This document shows positions 5,710-7,950 of a stretch of 7,950 nucleotides of DNA, piece by piece. The notes under the pieces are model-generated. The model saw only the letters and a program-made list of their open reading frames with translations. It ran no database searches and was not told the DNA's origin. The translations under genes were made by a program, and so were the position numbers. The stretch is from Planctomycetia bacterium (lineage in GTDB: Bacteria; Planctomycetota; Planctomycetia; Gemmatales; Gemmataceae): NCBI GenBank assembly GCA_022616395.1, contig JAKEEV010000955.1, positions 1 to 7,950 of the forward strand. Direction: 5' to 3'. The stretch's first letter is position 1. Each line of letters starts with the position of its first letter.

Positions 5710-7656
5710 CTAGGGTCGGACAGGGGAAACACGAACGTTTCGGAACGAGACCTCCGCGTTCTCTGCGAAGATGCCGATGCCGGGACCAAGCCCGACGGGG
5801 AATGTATTTGGTGGCCAATCGTTCGCCACGCACCAACGGCGGAGACTTTGTTGCGCATTGATGGAGACGAAGGGTTGACCGTGATACTGCGCCTCGAACG
5901 AATGTTCCCGAATCGTCACCCGGATGGGGTGCCAATCTGGCGGTGGAGCATTCCCGACAACCGTGCGCCGGGTTTCAACTCGGAGGCTTGTGTCCAGAGG
6001 CAGGTCGATGGGGTTACGCTGATTCTGTTTGAACACGGTTACTGCGAGATAACCCCTATCGGTCGCGATCAGGATATTCCCCTCGCGCTGTTGATTGTCC
6101 TTGTCGATCGCTCCGATTTTCCACAACGCATGAGCCGGGCCATCGGGCCGCACCACAACTTGGCGGCCGATGTAGACCCCACCGTGTCCGAGTTCCGGGT
6201 GGACTTGCCGCAAGGCAATCTGAGCTTCCAGGTGTATCGGCAGAGGGAGTTGTTCCCCGATGAGTTCGGCAAACTGCGCGGTGCGGCCGCTCAAGGAGCA
6301 ATACCCGTCCTGATCGGTGGTCAGTGAACTGCTGGGGATTCCCGGGAGAACTGGGACTTTGGGCAACCCCTTCTCCCCGACAAGCCACACTGTTTCCCCG
6401 GCTTCTATCCTCTCAGCCAGCGTTCTCTGCACAGTTGGTTGCTTGAATGGGATCACGGCCGCGGGGACAGCGATGAGCGCGATGACCGCCAACACGCCCA
6501 CCGCAAGCAAACGGTTACTTGTGCGCGGAACCGCCCGCGTCGGCTCTGCCGGTACTCTGATTGGTTCCGGGGCCATGGGGACGGCAGAAGGTGTAATAGC
6601 GGGCGGAGCGAGGACAGCTTCTCCCGCGAGCCAGCGTTCGAGGTCGCGGGCGACGGCTTCGGCGGCTGCGTAACGGTCGGCGGGGGACTTCTCCAGACAC
6701 TTCCGCGCGATCGCTTCCAGCCCGGGAGGGACATTCAACTCCGGTGGCATCGGTGGAGGCGCATCTTGACGGATTTGCCGAAAGAGTTCCACATGGTCTT
6801 CGTCGCCGAATGGACGCTGGCCGGTCAAGGTTTCGTAGATCACAATGCCCAGCGCCCAGATGTCGCAGGCAGGAGTGTAATTCGCGCGACCGCCATGCGT
6901 TTGCTCCGGCGACATGTACTGCCGCGTGCCGAGTGGAATGAGTGTGAGGCTCAAGTCCGAGTTGTCGTCCACTAGCCTCACCAGACCGAAGTCCGCTACC
7001 AGCGGCGTGTTCTCCTCCGCCATCAGGATGTTGAGTGGCTTCAGGTCGCGGTGGATGATCCCGCGATCATGAAGATGATGAACCGCGCGTGCGACCTGGA
7101 TCAGGATCTGACAAGCCGTGCGTAAATCCTTCTGCAAGCGCTCCAGGTGATGATACAGTGTCTTGCCCGGCACATACTTCATCGTCAGGAAGGGTAATCC
7201 TTGCCACAAGCCGGCATTGTAGACGGGAATGATGTTCGGATGCTCGATGCTGGCGAGAGTCTTCACCTCGCGCTCGAACCGAATCCGAAAGTCGCTTTCC
7301 GTTACCCATCCAGCATTGATGAGCTTGATGGCGACCACGCGATTCATCGCGAGGTGAACCGCCTTGAACACAGTCCCCATTCCTCCACTGCTAATGACGC
7401 GCAGCATGCGATAACCGGAGATGTCTGGCAAGTTCTCTGGAGGATCGTGAGGTTCGGCATCGGGCGGACCGGGAGGAGCTGTGGCCGTTGAGCGTTGCCC
7501 GGCGCTGGGAGTGTCTGGGTAGCTGACGGTTGGGTTGAGGGGGTAATCGGCCGTGCGTTCGAGCGCGGGCACATCCAATGGTGTTGGGGGAACCTCGCTG
7601 CCAGCGGCAAACGGGGTTGGCTCCGGCGCGCGGGGAGTTGGTTCTGGCTCGGCCAT
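5710..7656 (-). CDS. receptor-type Hanks Ser/Thr protein kinase with extracytoplasmic jelly-roll-like domain (K2)
   Basis: This 648-aa paralogue of K1 has the same plan. A Pro-rich N-terminus (1-78) is followed by the kinase core (~80-345) with lysine in VAIK (Lys111), Glu of helix C in REVKTL, HRDLKPLN (202-209), DFG (222-224), GTRQYMSPEQ and DIWALG. A proline-rich linker follows, then one membrane helix (RLLAVGVLAVIALIAVPAAV, ~382-402) and an external domain of ~245 residues. That domain opens with RTLAERIEAGETVWL. It holds IHLEAQIALR and GGVYIG, then DWHPIRVTIREHSFEAQYHG, and ends in GIGIFAENAEVSFRNVRVSP, a pattern typical of concanavalin-A-like DUF1080/LamG domains that often bind sugars. 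The Gly loop is unusual: ISSGGMG instead of IGxGGMG, with the first Gly replaced by Ser. The rest of the active site is intact, so activity is expected. The ATG at 7656 is preceded by TCTGAG at 8 nt. It is the first gene of the minus-strand block. Confidence 0.93.
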   Translation of the reverse strand: MAEPEPTPRAPEPTPFAAGSEVPPTPLDVPALERTADYPLNPTVSYPDTPSAGQRSTATAPPGPPDAEPHDPPENLPDISGYRMLRVISSGGMGTVFKAVHLAMNRVVAIKLINAGWVTESDFRIRFEREVKTLASIEHPNIIPVYNAGLWQGLPFLTMKYVPGKTLYHHLERLQKDLRTACQILIQVARAVHHLHDRGIIHRDLKPLNILMAEENTPLVADFGLVRLVDDNSDLSLTLIPLGTRQYMSPEQTHGGRANYTPACDIWALGIVIYETLTGQRPFGDEDHVELFRQIRQDAPPPMPPELNVPPGLEAIARKCLEKSPADRYAAAEAVARDLERWLAGEAVLAPPAITPSAVPMAPEPIRVPAEPTRAVPRTSNRLLAVGVLAVIALIAVPAAVIPFKQPTVQRTLAERIEAGETVWLVGEKGLPKVPVLPGIPSSSLTTDQDGYCSLSGRTAQFAELIGEQLPLPIHLEAQIALRQVHPELGHGGVYIGRQVVVRPDGPAHALWKIGAIDKDNQQREGNILIATDRGYLAVTVFKQNQRNPIDLPLDTSLRVETRRTVVGNAPPPDWHPIRVTIREHSFEAQYHGQPFVSINAQQSLRRWCVANDWPPNTFPVGLGPGIGIFAENAEVSFRNVRVSPVRP

Positions 7657-7664
7657 GGGCGCGG

Positions 7665-7670
7665 CTCAGA
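7665..7670 (-). promoter_or_regulatory. weak Shine-Dalgarno TCTGAG of K2
   Basis: The hexamer ends 8 nt before the ATG at 7656, at exactly the same offset as in K1. The two leaders also share CTCAC a few bases further upstream, so the duplication included the translation start region. Confidence 0.45.
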
Positions 7671-7687
7671 CGGTGAGAATTTGCCCC

Positions 7688-7716
7688 ATGATAGGGGTGT
7701 ACCGGCCGTTGGAAAA
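7688..7716 (-). promoter_or_regulatory. tentative sigma-70-type promoter for the K2 module
   Basis: On the minus strand a TATCAT box (7688-7693, five of six bases of TATAAT) follows a weak TTTTCC (7711-7716) with a 17-bp spacer, and would give a leader of about 25 nt. The -10 box is flanked by CCCC and GGGG (7684-7687, 7694-7697). A second dyad, GTGTA (7697-7701) and TACAC (7717-7721), surrounds the -35 and spacer. Planctomycete promoters are poorly defined, so this rests on E. coli-like consensus only. Confidence 0.25.
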
Positions 7717-7858
7717 TACACAAGCCACAAAGAACTCTTTCGCGGGAGAGGGATGCGAAGGAATTGCTTCGGTGATTCAAACGGGATTTAGGGAACGAAC
7801 CGGACACTCGCGCTGAAATGTGGGTCTGGAGGACAGTTCGCCGGAGGGGATGTGTATT

Positions 7859-7950
7859 TGGCCAACTTAGGCGTACTTTGCACGAAAGCCCAGGATTTGT
7901 AGGTGTTCGTCTAAGTTGGCCACGTGGCCAACTTAGGCCAACTTAGGCCA
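7859..7950. repeat. cluster of direct and inverted copies of the 10-bp word GGCCAACTTA
   Basis: Direct copies stand at 7860-7869, 7926-7935 and 7936-7945, with a partial copy GGCCA at 7946-7950 cut by the window edge. One inverted copy (TAAGTTGGCC) is at 7912-7921. The last two full copies are head to tail with a period of exactly 10 bp, about one helical turn. The first copy and the inverted copy form a 14-bp imperfect inverted repeat (7859-7872 against 7909-7922, one mismatch) around 36 bp. Such a cluster could be a protein-binding array, a stem-loop, or the edge of a longer dispersed repeat. Confidence 0.8.
7911..7936. repeat. perfect 26-bp palindrome
   Basis: The half-site CTAAGTTGGCCAC is followed directly by its exact reverse complement, with CACGTG at the centre. 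It is made by the inverted and the first direct copy of the 10-bp word placed 4 bp apart. It could be an operator for a dimeric regulator or a cruciform or hairpin. Confidence 0.85.

Larger units (their letters stand above)
7657..7950. other. gene-free region upstream of K2
   Basis: No reading frame here has convincing coding character; the short ones are continuations of frames antisense to or overlapping K2. The half next to K2 holds the tentative promoter and start leader. From about 7722 to 7858 I see nothing definite. The last ~90 bases hold the repeat cluster described separately, which runs off the window. Confidence 0.6.

Noticed and set aside
5143..6327. 394-aa plus-strand open frame
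   Set aside because: It spans acc2 and the K2 sensor region in antisense, crossing two real genes and their gap, and has no domain.
7860..7950. CRISPR array
   Set aside because: The repeat unit is 10 bp, copies are inverted or directly abutting, and there are no regular spacers.
1..7950. tRNA, rRNA or transposase genes
   Set aside because: No cloverleaf, conserved rRNA block or DDE/HUH transposase motif was seen on either strand.

Overview
The window looks like chromosome from a planctomycete, most probably of the Gemmata group. This is an inference from gene content: tandem membrane-anchored Hanks-type Ser/Thr kinases with a proline-rich N-terminus and an extracytoplasmic jelly-roll-like domain, a PQQ-propeller-like tail, moderately high GC, and long antisense shadow frames. 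No RNA gene, transposase or CRISPR array is visible.

Layout. At the left edge the last 51 codons of a plus-strand gene, probably a beta-propeller protein, run to 157. They converge tail to tail on a minus-strand block of five genes that fills the rest. Read in transcription order from the right, these are: receptor-type kinase K2 (7656-5710); a 176-aa hypothetical protein, acc2 (5688-5158); a paralogous kinase K1 (5007-3025); a 257-aa hypothetical protein with a C-terminal PKD-like domain, acc1 (3000-2227); and an alpha-D-phosphohexomutase of the PgcA/PGM2 type (2140-170). About 290 bp upstream of K2 have no gene. They hold a tentative promoter and, at the window edge, a cluster of direct and inverted copies of a 10-bp word, including a perfect 26-bp palindrome.

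How the genes may work together. K2-acc2 and K1-acc1 look like one two-gene module present twice. The kinase domains, the transmembrane segment and even the leader just before the start codons are clearly paralogous, and each kinase is followed after about 20 nt by a small gene with its own Shine-Dalgarno. The sensor domains outside the membrane have diverged strongly, and the two small downstream proteins share no clear similarity beyond a common plan: a short charged helical N-terminus, a proline-rich linker, then a beta-rich domain. I infer a duplicated kinase-partner system in which signal input and partner have been swapped or have diverged fast while the kinase core stayed constant. The phosphohexomutase lies downstream on the same strand but has its own ribosome binding site after an 86-bp gap, and may be a separate housekeeping gene.
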